Assembly: GCA_022495995.1 (NCBI GenBank) | Contig: JAFEMH010007433.1 | Span: 18,501-82,500, forward strand | DNA: 64,000 bases | From: Adenophora triphylla var. japonica | Lineage: Eukaryota > Streptophyta > Magnoliopsida > Asterales > Campanulaceae | Direction of reading: 5' to 3' | In this document: in pieces, positions 21,831 through 33,504 of the stretch | Layout: each line of letters begins with the position of its first letter | Position numbering within the stretch: the stretch's first letter is position 1 | Notes under the pieces: generated by a model | What the model saw: only the letters and a program-made list of their open reading frames with translations | Told to the model about the DNA's origin: nothing | Databases searched by the model: none | Translations under genes and position numbers: made by a program

Positions 21831-22060
21831 CCAAAAGTAATCTGATGAGCAACTTCAAGTGCTTGCCAGTGTTCATCAGGATTGAAATATGTTTGCACCA
21901 GTAAAGAATTCACCATCCGAAAAACCAAACAAAGAAGAAATATTCTCTTAGGTGAACTAAGAAGAAGTGGGTTTGTCTTGTCCCCTCCTAAAACAGATTT
22001 TGGATCTTCAAATCCACCTGTATCTTCTGATATAACAGCACTCTTACGTTGTCTCATCAT
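21831..22060 (-). CDS. PIGB: PIG-B exon 1 (coding part)
   Basis: The start is the first of two adjacent ATGs (MMRQRK). A possible 5'-UTR intron acceptor (TTCATTACAG) lies about 30 bases upstream. The exon encodes a polar N-terminus, the first hydrophobic segment and the GT22 motif NPDEHWQALE, and ends at a GTATAG donor after 2 nt of a Gly codon. Confidence 0.85.
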
Positions 22061-24210
22061 GATATGCAACCAGGTGGACTCGCAAAGCAACTGTAATGAA
22101 AGAAGAGTTAATAAATATTCAACTACAAAGAGGAAACATGATTCTCCCTCCATTTTAATCAAAGAGCCCTCTATTCTACTTTGAGATATTTCATTTATCT
22201 CTTAATTCGCAGACTGACACACATGAACTCTTTGATCAAAGCGGATGAAGTAATATAAAAAGATTTAAATAGAAGCAACAACATGTTAACATCAACTAAT
22301 GCTAGGCTGTTAGCCAAGATCCTTCAGCGATTGTGTAATTCAGTTAATTGGTCAGTCCTGCTCTCAAATCATGTTTCAAGAAAAAGATAAAAGGAAAAAA
22401 AAAAAAACAGTCATGTTTGTGAGGTCCTACACGCCACACAACCAACTAGTATGGGAGCAAGGTTGGGAGGACTGTAGTCATAGAAACCATGTTTCAAAAA
22501 TCACGCCACAGTGGTGGAGTATGCATTAGGATCCTAATTGGGGACTATCATGGAGCATATAACCTTAAACGGGACTACGCCGAAGAAGTAAACTAATTTT
22601 TGAATCACGCCATTTATTTATCCATCAGCTCTACTACTTCTGGCCTGTAATTTCAAGAACTCAAACTGACGAAATCTTCGGTTACCTCAATTCAAGCCTT
22701 GGTACTAGAATTGGAAGAACAGTGAATTCCTCGGAATAAAAACATTCTTCCAATTCCTATGTCATGGCTCGGTTTTACGTTGCCAATCATACTCAAAACA
22801 AAAGTATCCAACCAAATAGCTGTAATTTGCCGTTATAGAACAGCATTACTTTTTCCATCATGTAATGCTGGGGGAAATGAGCAAAGCATTAATCTAATCC
22901 TAGAAAACGATTGTTCGGCTCTATCATGAGAATCTTCAGCAAGATACTAATCCTAATAGGTTTAATTAAGTACGCGTAACCTAATTGAGTAATTTTAAAT
23001 TTTTTTTAAATATTGTTCTTAAATAATCGTATCGATATGGACACATACGCGCACACGATTTCAACAGAATTCAATATACATGCATACACCAAGAGAGGGA
23101 GAGATCGCCGGAAAATACTCTGTCTGAGGTAGCTCCGACGCAATTCTCTGGGACCGGTTTGGTGCTACTCAAGCTCAACTGTGATTTGGAAGCTGATGGT
23201 CATTCGGCTGTACATAGGCAACGGGGACGGGGTTGACATTTCCCAAACCCGCTCCTACACAAAACTCTAAAACACGAACTCGCTCAGTTTCGGATAAACC
23301 AGAACTCAGTCCTATCCCACCCCATCCCATTTGCACTAGAAAAAATTCCTTTTTAACCACAAAGTCCAGATCATATTCCATCAAAATTCAATCCAAATAA
23401 AAAAAGACTGACTCCTTTGTTATTTCAAATTAAAATTTCTTTAAACCCCATTATACATGAAACAACCAAAACGCCGTTAACTTCCGTCAAATTGAATCTG
23501 AATGAGCCCAATTGCAGGCGGACAGTTCCTCCTGTTCAGAGAATCGTTGCTCCATCCATGGAATCTTTGATTCTGTTTAGAAGATTTTCACAAGGACGAA
23601 TCTTCTTCTAATGAAGTTACGAGGAGAAATTATATTCTTGGCTACCCAAACGTAGCAAGAAAAATTATCCTGAAATGGAGAGAGACCCACAAGCTGTTCG
23701 ACGATTTGCTTGACAGATTTTTGGAACATGGCAATGGCAGCGCAGCCTCCCACCGCTTCAATGCTCGCTTTAGCTTTATGGTATTTCCTCAAGAATGATT
23801 TTGGGAATCAGTAATGACTATTTTTTTATTTTTATTTTTTGTGTTCTGATCGGAGTAATTGTACTTGTTCCCAATCCATCTAGCATTAACACATGAACTC
23901 TTCATTAAAAAAAAAACTGAATGGGCGTTGCTGCTCATTAGTTGTCTTTTGGGACTCGCTACGGGTCTCTGTGTAGCCGCCTTCAACCGTGGGGTTAGTA
24001 CATTGCATCTTTTATTTGTCAGTTGATTGCTCTTTTTGCGGATTATGACCTTCTACAGATCTGTTGGTACGCAGTGCTGATTACAGTTAGAATGTTGGAG
24101 AAGAAGCGGCGAACCATGAAATTGATTGAGTTTTTGTTAATAATCTCGAAATTGAGTGTTTGAAATGTAATTAATAAGATATGTTGTTGTTTATGATGTT
24201 GTAGATGACT
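22061..24210. other. upstream region of PIG-B; 5' leader and unassigned sequence
   Basis: A 5'-UTR intron probably ends at about 22091. Further upstream no coding exon of PIG-B is expected. A 71-codon minus-strand ORF at 23577-23792 includes AMFQKSVKQIVEQLVGLSPF; I do not recognise it, and it may be a first exon or chance. The sequence is otherwise AT-rich without clear repeats. Confidence 0.4.
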
Positions 24211-24284
24211 TATAGCAGGTCTTATACCTTTTGCTATAAGACCTCTTATTAGTGTTGTTGTTTATGTTGTTTTTGATGGTATAA

Positions 24285-24850
24285 GACCAGGTGTTATTAT
24301 TACTTTGTAAATGATGTTGGCAGGTCCTATATCAGTTAAAGGGGTTATAGCTTTGTATATGATGTTGCCATGTCCTATATCAGTTGCTATAGGACCATTC
24401 AAAGTTCTTATTACTTTGTAAATGATGTTGTCAGGTCCTATATCAGTTGCTATAGGACCAATTAAAGGGCTTATAGCTTTGTATATGATGTTGACAGGTC
24501 TTATACCAATTGCTATAGGACCATTCAAAGGTCTTATAGCTTTGTATATGATATTGACAGATCCTATAACAATTGCTATAGGACCAATTAAAGGGGTTAT
24601 AGCTTTGTATATGATGTTGCCAGGTCCTATATCAGTTGCTATAGGACCATTCAAAGTTCTTATTACTTTGTAAATGATGTTGGCAGGTCCTATACCAATT
24701 GTTATATGACCAATTAAGGGGCTTATAGCTTTATATATGATGTTGGCAGGTCCTATACCAATTGCTATAGGACCAATTAAGTGGCTTATAGCTTTGTATA
24801 TGATATTGACAGGTCCTATACCAATTGCTATGGAACCATTCAAAGGTCTT
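24285..24850. repeat. 63-bp minisatellite, cluster 1
   Basis: About nine copies of a 63-bp unit built on GGTCCTATACCAATTGC followed by TATAGGACC, then AATTAAAGGGCTTATAGC and TTTGTATATGATGTTG. The core is a 9-bp perfect stem with an 8-bp loop. Since 63 is divisible by three and stops are absent, long false ORFs appear on both strands (201 aa minus, 83 aa plus). Confidence 0.95.
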
Positions 24851-25224
24851 ATAATAATAAATCTCACTTGAATATGTCATATATCAAGGGATAAAAGACA
24901 TGTGACAGATCCTTTGCCACATACAAAAAAGACTAAAATATATAAAAAAAAAAAAAAAAAGTTCATATAACAAAATCTCATTTGAACAGTCCTATATCAA
25001 GAGGTAAAAGAGCTTTAATTGATTTTTTCTATACCAACAAGTAAAAGACCTCTACTTTTTCGTCTACCACCAACAAAAAACCCACTATGAGGCCTTAAAA
25101 ATATTTGTAATATATTTAACCAACATTTAACAAATATACAAGTAAACTGTTCAACAACAACCAATTTTTATCATTTCATCCAAAAAGAAACTAAGATGTT
25201 TAATTTATGAATGATGAGGACAAT

Positions 25225-25435
25225 GTGGACTTGCTAAAATGTCATGTATCATTTTCCCCCTATACGTCGAGACAGCATCGTCTTCATATGTCTTGCTAAT
25301 TACTCATTTATCAAACATATCCTCTGCTTCCATTAAAATCTGTGGAATGTCTCCGCGTTTAAAATCTATGAAATTTGCCACGTCCTTTTGAGTCTTCTCT
25401 AGTTGTTTGTACAAAGTGCTCCGACATGATCAAAC
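25225..25435 (-). pseudogene. exon-like piece of an unidentified gene (3' part)
   Basis: The minus strand reads STLYKQLEKTQKDVANFIDF, KRGDIPQILMEAEDMFDK, a TGA, then VISKTYEDDAVSTYRGKMIH. Codon texture and the run without stops look coding, and the TGA may be the true end or a lesion. I do not recognise the family. It lies in the same orientation as two further exon-like pieces at 26575-26711 and 27572-27709. Confidence 0.4.
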
Positions 25436-25574
25436 CGAAATTGAAAGAAAGGAATCAATTATTATATGTGAAATCAAACACTGTGTATCGACTTCATACA
25501 ATTAAAAAGAAATTTGAATGGTCCTATAGCTGATATAGGACTGGCACCATCATATTCAAAGCTATAAAGCCTTT

Positions 25575-26122
25575 GAAAGGTCCTATAGCAGTTGGTATAG
25601 GACCTTGTAACATGATATACACAACATATTACAGGTCATATATATACATGATTTTATATAATTTAGTGCAAACTAGTACATCCCCTTTGAAAGGTCCTAT
25701 AGCAGTTAGTATAGGTCATATACCAATTGCTATAGGAACAATTAAAGGGCTTATAGCTTTGTATATGACGTTGCCAGGTCCTATACCAATTGCTATAGGA
25801 CTAATTAAAGGGCTTATAGCTTTGTATATGATATTGTCAGGTCCTATACCAGTTGCTATAGGACCAACTAAGGGGCTTATAGCTTTGTATATGATGTTGT
25901 CAGGTCCTATACCAATTGCTATAGGACCAATTAAGTGGCTTATAGCTTTGTATATGATATTGACAGGTCCTATATCAATTGCTATGGGACCATTCAAAGG
26001 TCTTATTGCTTTGTATATGATATTGCCAGGTCCTATACCAGTTGATATAGGACCAATTAAAGGGCTTATAGCTTTGTATATGATATTGACAGGTCCTATA
26101 CCAATAGCTATAGGACCAAAAT
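25575..26122. repeat. 63-bp minisatellite, cluster 2
   Basis: About eight copies of the same unit in the same direction as cluster 1. A false 183-aa plus-strand ORF and a 137-aa minus-strand ORF run through it. Confidence 0.95.
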
Positions 26123-26574
26123 AAAGCAAGTGACCTCGAAATTAAAAGAACACTATTTCAGCTCCTATAGCAATGATTATAGGACATGTAATAGAAGTAC
26201 AGGTAATCTCAATATTGTCAGCTCTAAATGGTTGGTTATAGGCAACTCTCGGGGTAGTCCTAGAACCTGGAAGTCATTGCTCCTTTAGTTTGACCAATCA
26301 CGAAGAGCAGTTGCATATGCCCAAGATTTTACATAGGGCACAATAGTACAATAGGAAAACTGATAAGTATGGAGTATATGCTATAACCAAGACTGGTCAT
26401 ATTAAGATCACCTCTATACATAAACTCAAGACGAATGCACCATAATTAATACCCATAAACGTAGTGATCATAGGAAACACAAGTAAGCAATAGAAATACA
26501 ATAGTACAACAACATGCAAGATAGAAAGTGAAAGGAAGTCTGATGCACAACATCCAATAACAGGTACTCCATAC

Positions 26575-26711
26575 CTAGGCATTTTCGTGAGTGGCGCACC
26601 AATGGAACTGTCCATTTTGAAGATTTCAAGATCAGGATGTAAAGGCGTTGCTTCCATATGCTTCTTTGGATTTATAAGTTTACAGTTCATCATGGTATGA
26701 AACAAATCCTC
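26575..26711 (-). pseudogene. exon of an unidentified gene
   Basis: A 137-nt block flanked by CATTACAG and GTATGG encodes EDLFHTMMNCKLINPKKHME, ATPLHPDLEIFKMDSSIGAP and LTKMPR. The clean splice borders and protein-like composition argue for a real exon. I cannot name the protein. It sits between minisatellite clusters 2 and 3. Confidence 0.45.
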
Positions 26712-27124
26712 CTGTAATGGAACAAACATCCGCCAAATAGATATAAGGCATATTCTAATTGAAAAACAAATTTGATTTAAATGTAGACTATTCCACTTGA
26801 GCAATAGCTATTAATATACATGTATACCATTTAACTTGAACAGTTAGTGCTAGTTGGAACACAACATTATCGATTCTATTCCACGTCATTCTAATGCAAA
26901 TTCATTCCATGAAAGTTCAAACGAAATGGAATGGGATTGCCAATATGGTGAACCAACTAGCACTGGGAGTTGGAATTGTTATCCTAAACCTAAGTAGCTG
27001 TTCTCTCTTCAAGTCAATCGGATGGAGCACACAGAATAACGGATTGCAGCTAAAAGGAAACTCGGAACCTAGGGACCCAAGTATCTGGATGCGAAAAGAG
27101 ATCATGAAACAATATGAAACAAGT

Positions 27125-27375
27125 AATGGTTATAGGACATGTAATAGATTATTTGTATATGATATTGACAGGTCCTATACCAATAGCTATAGGACCAAAA
27201 TAAAGCAAGTGACCTCGAAATTAAAAGAACACTATTTCAGCTTCTATAGCAATGGTTATAGGACATGTAATAGATTATTTGCCACATTATCAAACACAAA
27301 CAATATGAAACAAGTAACCTAGAAATTAAAATTACACTAGAACAGGTCCTATAGCAAGGGTTATAGGACCTGGAA
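27125..27375. repeat. 63-bp minisatellite motif, cluster 3 (sparse)
   Basis: Three or four spaced copies of the TATAGGAC core (for example near 27130, 27170-27200, 27255 and 27345-27370). Part of the stretch 27120-27290 repeats 26085-26190, including AAGCAAGTGACCTCGAAATT. Confidence 0.8.
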
Positions 27376-27571
27376 CAGGTCCTTAACCACATTAACAAAT
27401 AATAACAAAATTCAACATCTATTTCAATTATAACCCTTGAAGTGTCTATTTTAAATGTCTTATGTCAATCTTACTGAATTCATGCCCTTTTATGAGCATA
27501 ACAATAATGCAAGATGCTAACACGACGATGCAACATTAAAATCACATGTATTTATACCCAATAAGAAATAC

Positions 27572-27709
27572 CTGATGAACGAGCACGGAGAGATCGGAAT
27601 GAACAAGGAGGAGACGATCAAGGGCGTCGCTGGCGGAGACTTGATCTTCTCCGGTGTCGGGAGATTTCTTCTTTACGGAGGACTTGTTGGAAGATTTAAA
27701 TGGAGGTTA
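27572..27709 (-). pseudogene. first exon-like piece of an unidentified gene
   Basis: The minus strand encodes SSNKSSVKKKSPDTGEDQVS, ASDALDRLLLVHSDLSVLVH and Q, ending at a GTATTT donor. Upstream in frame are stops and no ATG, so the start codon is either lost or in another exon. Acidic and Ser/Lys-rich N-terminus followed by a helix-like stretch. Family unknown. Confidence 0.45.
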
Positions 27710-28080
27710 TCAAATGGCGAGTTTCAATAGAGCTTCAATGGCTTCGATTAAGGCTTCAATGGCGTCGATTAGGTTTTGATTTGGGTTAGGAAAGGATTTG
27801 CACTGGTTAGAGAGAGAAATTTAGGGTTTTCGAAGGATTTGATTTTTTGAGTATGGAATGTTACGGGTAGTTCACGGAACATTAGCTGCCGTCTTGTTCC
27901 GTTAGGCGTGGATTTTGGTGACATTTTCATCTCAAATGGGTTAATATGGGTTTTTAATCTGGAATATGGGGTTTAGAGTCCTTGACTCTTTGCACTATAA
28001 TTTTGGCTCTGTGACATTAGATTTAGTACAATTTATTATTTTTGGCATCACTCTTTAACTTAGAATGTTTTAAAATAATA

Positions 28081-28358
28081 CTTCCTCCTTTTCAATAAAA
28101 GTTTCAGCAATTACTCAAAAAAATATCCCGTTAGAAGTATCACTTTTCTTAAAATGACAAAGAATTTTTATTATTCTACCCACTAATTCTCTCTCCTATT
28201 TCACTTTTATACTCACAACACTTTTCAAATTTACTATTCTCTCTACTCATTCTCTCTCCTATTTAACTTTTACACTTACAATATTTTTTCCACTTACCTT
28301 TTTTCTTAATTTACGTATTGAACCAAAAGGGTGAAGTTCTTATTGGGTCTAAGCGAGT
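28081..28358. mobile_element. degenerate Stowaway-type MITE
   Basis: The left end CTTCCTCCTTTTCAATAAAAG and right end CTTATTGGGTCTAAGCGAG are diverged versions of the ends of the MITE at 38684-38960. Internal blocks such as CCCGTTAGAAG and AAAAGGGTGAAG are shared. Confidence 0.65.
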
Positions 28359-28566
28359 AAATCAGAACTCATTCCTATTCCACCCCATCCCATTTGAACT
28401 ATGACACTCAGCTCTTTGTCACTAGAAGCTCTTTGTCACTAGATTTAGGACATTTATTATTTTCGACATCCCACTTAACTTAAAAACCACTTAACGGGGA
28501 CGGTTATTTGCAAGGCACGCTATTTGCAAGGCACGGAAAATGGACAAAATTGCCCTCCCGTACGCG

Positions 28567-28697
28567 AACGTTTCGTGTAATTTTACACGACATTGTCAAA
28601 TACGTTTCGTATATAAATATACGAAATGTATTGAGTTATTTCATATATTTACACGAAATATTAACAAATATTTCGTAGTTTCATACGAAACATATCT
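28567..28697. repeat. palindrome cluster A (subterminal, left)
   Basis: Four imperfect palindromes of the form TTTCGT(G/A)TA-spacer-TA(C/T)ACGAAA, directly inside the left terminal repeat of the Mutator-like element. Confidence 0.85.
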
Positions 28698-28891
28698 CGA
28701 TACCGAATAATTCATACTTCCAAACATAAAAAGCTGGAAAAATTCAAAGACCAATACGGCTTTATTGAAAAAATCATAAAAAATGGTATACTTTGCCATA
28801 TTTCACATCACAAATCCAAACTTTCAAACAGCTTTTAATGATTCATACATACAAATAAAAAAGGCTCAATAAGTCAAATGATACACTCATA

Positions 28892-31800
28892 CTATGACCT
28901 ATTTCTTGAAACTCTTTCTTCGTTCGACGCAATTGAGAGTCGGTTGAATGTCTCTATCCGAGCTCTGTATGGCATGACCAAGTTACTTGCGCTTGCATCA
29001 CGATGAGCCTCCCAATATAACGCTGGCGATGGCATTGGGTAATCATTATCTAACATGTGCAGCAATATAAAATGGTTTCCAATGTGTCCAAGCACAAGTG
29101 TGTCTGTGGGTGGTCCTACTCCTTGTGGTACAGCCACCGGAAGGCATGTGAAGCCACCGGTTAGCGTGTACGAGATGAACACCACATTATACCTCGGGGC
29201 AATGATGTGCCCTAGCTCTGGGAGGGTCATATAATAATACTCGGGAGCCGGAGGAATAGTAAGCAATGCGACCGTAGAGCTCGTCCATACTAGTCCAAGA
29301 TATAACTCTCGATAAAGCTCGCGTCGACTATGCAGCTCTCAAGGCAACAATACGCGGACTTGAGGCCACATGTCCTCATCTCCGTATATCTGCGCAGCCT
29401 ACGGCTCTATAGCCACAATGTCCATCACCCTCACATCTCGTGATGCCTTCAATAAATGGGACCATGAAAGGCATAAATGACATAGTATACCCAGAAGTAT
29501 GTAGACTAGTGACTTGTCCATTTCCCTTTCCACGACCCCGACCCTGACTCCGACCCCGTCCCCGTCCTCGTCCCCGACCTCGTCCTCTCCCACGAGTTGA
29601 AGAAGCTAGTGGTGGAAGAGACGTAGGAGTAGTAGGGCTAGATGGTGTAGTGTTTGAACCTACTTTCGGATTGGGCGTGGACTTCAAAGAGTTTGAGTCC
29701 CACGACATCATACCCGATTGGGTTGATGCAATGAATGTAGATCTAGACTGCCGGTGGAGGGTGGTGTAGTGGGGACTCCAAAATATCTGTCTGTATGCTC
29801 CCAATCTGAAAGTATTCTCGAACTGGCGGTCCGAGGTTTATTTGCCTTTGAAATATGAGGTGGCTCAGAAGCATCTCTGGTTTGTGGATGTAGCTCTTCA
29901 TTTATCGTTTGGAATAACTTTCTCTTGATCGGTTCAGTGCGTTACGTACTTCGTTCCACACAAACCTACAAAAGAATTTTCATTGATCGAAGACCTAGTT
30001 GGACAAGCACTGCGCTCAATGTCCAACTTCTTCCAAAAAGCATGAATCGAAGACAACCCAATCCGTCCCCGTAGCTCGTATGCGTGCAATCTCGTGATCG
30101 CATGGAAGTCCATGTGTTCGCCTAACATAACACCCACATTCTGAGGGATCCATGACATTATCCCCACTACGAGACCGCTCTTTTTTGATGATGTCCAAGG
30201 CTACATTTGACACTCGCCCCAATATGTCCTGATAAAGATTACAAGTCTTCATATCAACTGGAATTCTGCTCTTTGCCATCTCCATGCTAGCTTTGATTTT
30301 TATTATTTGAATTTCCATGATCTCGTGAGCAACTTTGAAAATTGTGTCAAAAGTAGAAGAAGTACTTCCCAACGCATGCTTCAACCCGCTATGCTCACTC
30401 TCAGATCTGTTCGTGGTGTGGGTTCCGAAGTGTAGCAACGTATCCGTATGCATGGACAGAATATTTTGTGAGTATGGAGTAATCCATGTATCGCGGAGAT
30501 AGCTCAATAAAGCAGGATAAGCAGCAAAACGTTTAGAAAACCGTTGCCAACGGGTGTTCCATTCTCCAGTAGCGGTGATATTGCTGCATTGAATTTATTC
30601 ATGAATGCTTTTGCGAATTAGGGTTCCCGGTATGAGCCAACGCCCTCTTTCGAACATTGACTTCTATATGCCTTCGACACAAATGATGTGCGGTCTCGGG
30701 AAATTCTGCTTGGACAGCATTAATGAAAGCCAAGTCTCGATCAGTGAAGAAAACTGTTGGCATGTTGGGAGGATGAAAAAGACTACGCAAATTCTTGAGT
30801 GCCCATGCAAAATTATCGGTCTTCTCATTTTGGAGAAACGCATATGCAATTGTGAAATTCTTCCCGTGGAAGTAAATCCCAAAATATGTAGGAATGGCGA
30901 GTCCATAGCGGTTGGTGTTGTAAGTGCAATCACCTAGTAGGATTTTAAAGAGAAACAGAGTCGACAACAAATACAGAATTACATTTCGTGTACTTATATA
31001 CGAAATTGTACATTTTATATCGTGTATTTTTACACGACATAAATGATACCATTTCGTGTATGACCACACGAAATATAGTCTTAAAATTATATATCCTTTT
31101 CGTGTAGTTTTATACGAAATATGAACATATGTTTCGTATAAAAATACACGAACTTGTAGGCAAAATTTCGTGTATAACCACACGAAATGAAGTCTGAATG
31201 CATCGTATGTACGTAATGAGTAAAAACACATTGAAAAAAATTCACAAAAATTTACCTTGGACTACGTATGGAAAGCTTGAGCATATGCGATGCTAGTGGG
31301 TGAGAGAAGAATACGTCGCCGATGATGTCACTGTCCTTGGCTTTCCTCGTGAATACAATATATTGCTTATCGTCGAGTAATTTCATGAATTGTTGCAGCG
31401 GTGATCTCCCTGCTCGTTCCCTTGCTTTGAACTTCACGATGGCATTATGGACGTGTGTCTGAGTACTCACATTCTTCTTATCCTTCTTCTTTAACATTGT
31501 GAGAATGTTATTCGGACGCATGGACGATTGACTTGCGGTATACACCTCCTCATACTCATCTTGTGACAATTTCCCGAGTGGATGACCTTCCGGATACGTT
31601 GGAAAGTCATGATTATGAGAACCATGCTTGACAACATAACCCCATAACCCAGCACCCATATCTTTGGCCCGAAGTACAAACTTGCACCCAATCCTCTTTG
31701 CTAGTTAGCCTCTGATTTTTAGATTTGCCAGGCCTATACTTGCCACCAAAATGACATATAATCTTTGCGTAGCCTTGGATATTCCCACTAGTCTTTCTCG

Positions 31801-32235
31801 AATCTTGTATAACAAGTGTTAAATTTTGAAGGGCCGCAATACTCCGTACGTGTTTTAGAAGTTCATCTCTATTTTCAAATAATTGTGATGTCGTGAATTG
31901 AACACTCAAATCCGGATATTGACCCTGCAAATTATAGTTGCATAAATAACTAATCAAGCAAAAATTTCAAGATTGGATTTTTATTCGAATGTGTATTTCA
32001 AGATTGCATTTTTATTCTAATGTGTATATGGAACATTGTTAATAGAATCCACATATGACAAAGATAAGATAGTAGCATATGAACTTACTTCATTGGAGCT
32101 TGGATTTTGATTTTGATGCGGAGAAGGAGATGAAGGTTGTGGAGAATCTTGATTTGGTGCCCTTTCGTCTTCTTCTTCAAAGATAAATTCTATATCATCA
32201 AGGTTAATATCATCGAAACAATGTGAGGAATCCAT
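28892..32235 (-). pseudogene. MULE transposase with SWIM finger and C-terminal OTU-like domain
   Basis: Exon 1 (32235-32089) encodes MDSSHCFDDINLDDIEFIFE and an acidic tail, ending at a GTAAGT donor. Exon 2 (31924-31256) has the Cys/His DNA-binding part (IGCKFVLRAKDMGAGLWGYV, then HGSHNHDFP), with a frameshift near 31700. The MULE domain follows (GDCTYNTNRYGLAIPTYFGI, YAFLQNEKTDNFAWAL, FFTDRDLAFINAVQ) at about 30935-30620. Next come GTHTTNRSESEHSGLKHALG and the SWIM motif CGCYVRRTHGLPCDHEI (about 30110-30160). A Pro/Ser linker and an Arg-Gly run precede an OTU cysteine-protease domain with DGHCGYRA (29400-29425) and GNHF (about 29070). Stops and frameshifts occur in the OTU part. It would act in the nucleus on the element's ends; the OTU substrate is unknown. 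The intron 2 acceptor could not be fixed. Confidence 0.85.
30975..31205. repeat. palindrome cluster B (transposase intron)
   Basis: Five to six TTTCGTGTA/TACACGAAA palindromes within the intron between the DNA-binding exon and the MULE-domain exon. The right half is duplicated at 33.5-33.78 kb. Confidence 0.85.
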
Positions 32236-32374
32236 AATATGATTGTAAGAACTTGGATAATGTGTGTTATTGAATGGTGAATGGGCCGCCGGTTTAACGC
32301 TGCTGGTTGCGTTTCGTAATAGCTGCTGGGACGAAAATATGATTGACGGCGTTTAATATAGCTCCTGGTTTAAC

Positions 32375-32505
32375 TCGTTTCGTGTAGAAATACACGAAAC
32401 AAACCACGCATTGTCGTGTAATAATAAACGAAATCATAAAGAGGTTTTCGTATAATAACACACGAAATATGAAGCAATAATTCGTGTATTTTCATACGAA
32501 ATTAA
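32375..32505. repeat. palindrome cluster C (between the two genes)
   Basis: Three palindromes of the same TTTCGTGTA-type lie upstream of the transposase ATG (32235), in its probable promoter region. Confidence 0.8.
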
Positions 32506-32519
32506 TTTGAGCAATATAT

Positions 32520-33490
32520 TTCATCTATTTATTTTTTATTTAATTTTTTTCTAGATTCTAAATGACATTTAAAATGTTTTTCATCTACATGAGTTTCTTC
32601 AAAATCCAAATGGAGATTGAGTTACAAAATTTTGCCATTATTTAGGGTTTTGTGGTTTTCTCGTGTCCCGATCTTGCCAAAAATGGTATACGGCTACCTC
32701 GTTTATTTTTTTTTAATTTTTTTCTAGATTCTAAATGACATTTAAAATGTTTTTCATCTACATGAGTTTCCTCAAAATCCAAATGGAGATTGAGTTACAA
32801 AATTTTGCCATTATTTAGGGTTTTTAGGGTTTTCTGTGTCCCGATCTTGCCAAAAATGGTATACGGCTACCTCGTTTATTTTTTTTTCATTTTTTTCTAG
32901 ATTCTAAATGACATTTAAAATGTTTTTCATCTACATGAGTTTCCACAAAATCCAAATGGAGATTGAGTTACAAAACTTTGCCATTATTTAGGGTTTTTAG
33001 GGTTTTCTGTGTCCCGATCTTGCCAAAAATGGTATACGGCTACCTCGTTTATTTTTTTTTAATTTTTTTCTAGATTCTAAATGACATTTAAAATGTTTTT
33101 CATCTACATGAGTTTCCTCAAAATCCAAATGGAGATTGAGTTACAAAATTTTGCCATTATTTAGGGTGTTTAGGGTTTTCTGTGTCCCGATCTTGCCAAA
33201 AATGGTATACGGCTACCTCGTTTATTTTTTTTTAATTTTTTTCTAGATTCTAAATGACATTTAAAATGTTTTTCATCTACATGAGTTTCCACAAAATCCA
33301 AATGGAGATTGAGTTACAAAATTTTGCCATTATTTAGGGTTTTTAGGGTTTTCTGTGTTCCGATCTTGCCAAAAATGGTATACGGCTACCTCGTTTATTT
33401 TTTTTTAATTTTTTTCTAGATTCTAAATGACATTTAAAATGTTTTTCATCTACATGAGTTTTCTCAAAATCCAAATGGAAATTGAGTTAA
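32520..33490. repeat. 173-bp tandem array (about 5.6 copies)
   Basis: CTAGATTCTAAATGACATTT recurs at 32551, 32724, 32897, 33070, 33243 and 33416, exactly 173 bases apart each time. Each unit contains a poly-T stretch and TGGTATACGGCTACCTCG. The copies are almost identical. The array lies in the spacer between the two element genes and is flanked on both sides by palindrome clusters. Confidence 0.95.
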
Positions 33491-33504
33491 AAAAAGATTG
33501 CATA

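Larger units (their letters stand above)
2262..22060 (-). pseudogene. PIGB: GPI mannosyltransferase 3 (PIG-B), disrupted by an LTR element in an exon
   Basis: PIG-B (GT22) adds the third mannose to the GPI-anchor precursor in the ER membrane. Eight exons with canonical splice sites were read: 22060-21831, 21728-21611, 7552-7448, 7254-6980, 6329-6048, 5939-5799 joined to 3102-3042, 2688-2537 and 2427-2262. Their phases agree and sum to exactly 510 codons with no stop once the insert in exon 6 is left out. Diagnostic segments are TYFNPDEHWQALEVAH (exon 1, with the acidic residues of the first luminal loop), SGGDYYGTHKWHWYF (exon 5) and MVHQRGTEDVMKYL (exons 6-7). The protein is rich in hydrophobic segments. 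Plant homologues run roughly 40 residues beyond the last exon seen, and that end is missing from this window. A 12.6-kb element lies in intron 2. The 2.7-kb element in exon 6 should abolish the product, although the rest of the frame is intact. The allele therefore looks recently broken; an assembly or haplotype effect is also possible. Confidence 0.9.

Noticed and set aside
24262..26129. Long ORFs (201, 183 and 137 aa) with GPIAIGIGP-type repeats on both strands
   Set aside because: The 63-bp repeat is a multiple of three and lacks stops in several frames, so open frames are expected by chance on both strands. There is no start context, and they lie in likely introns.
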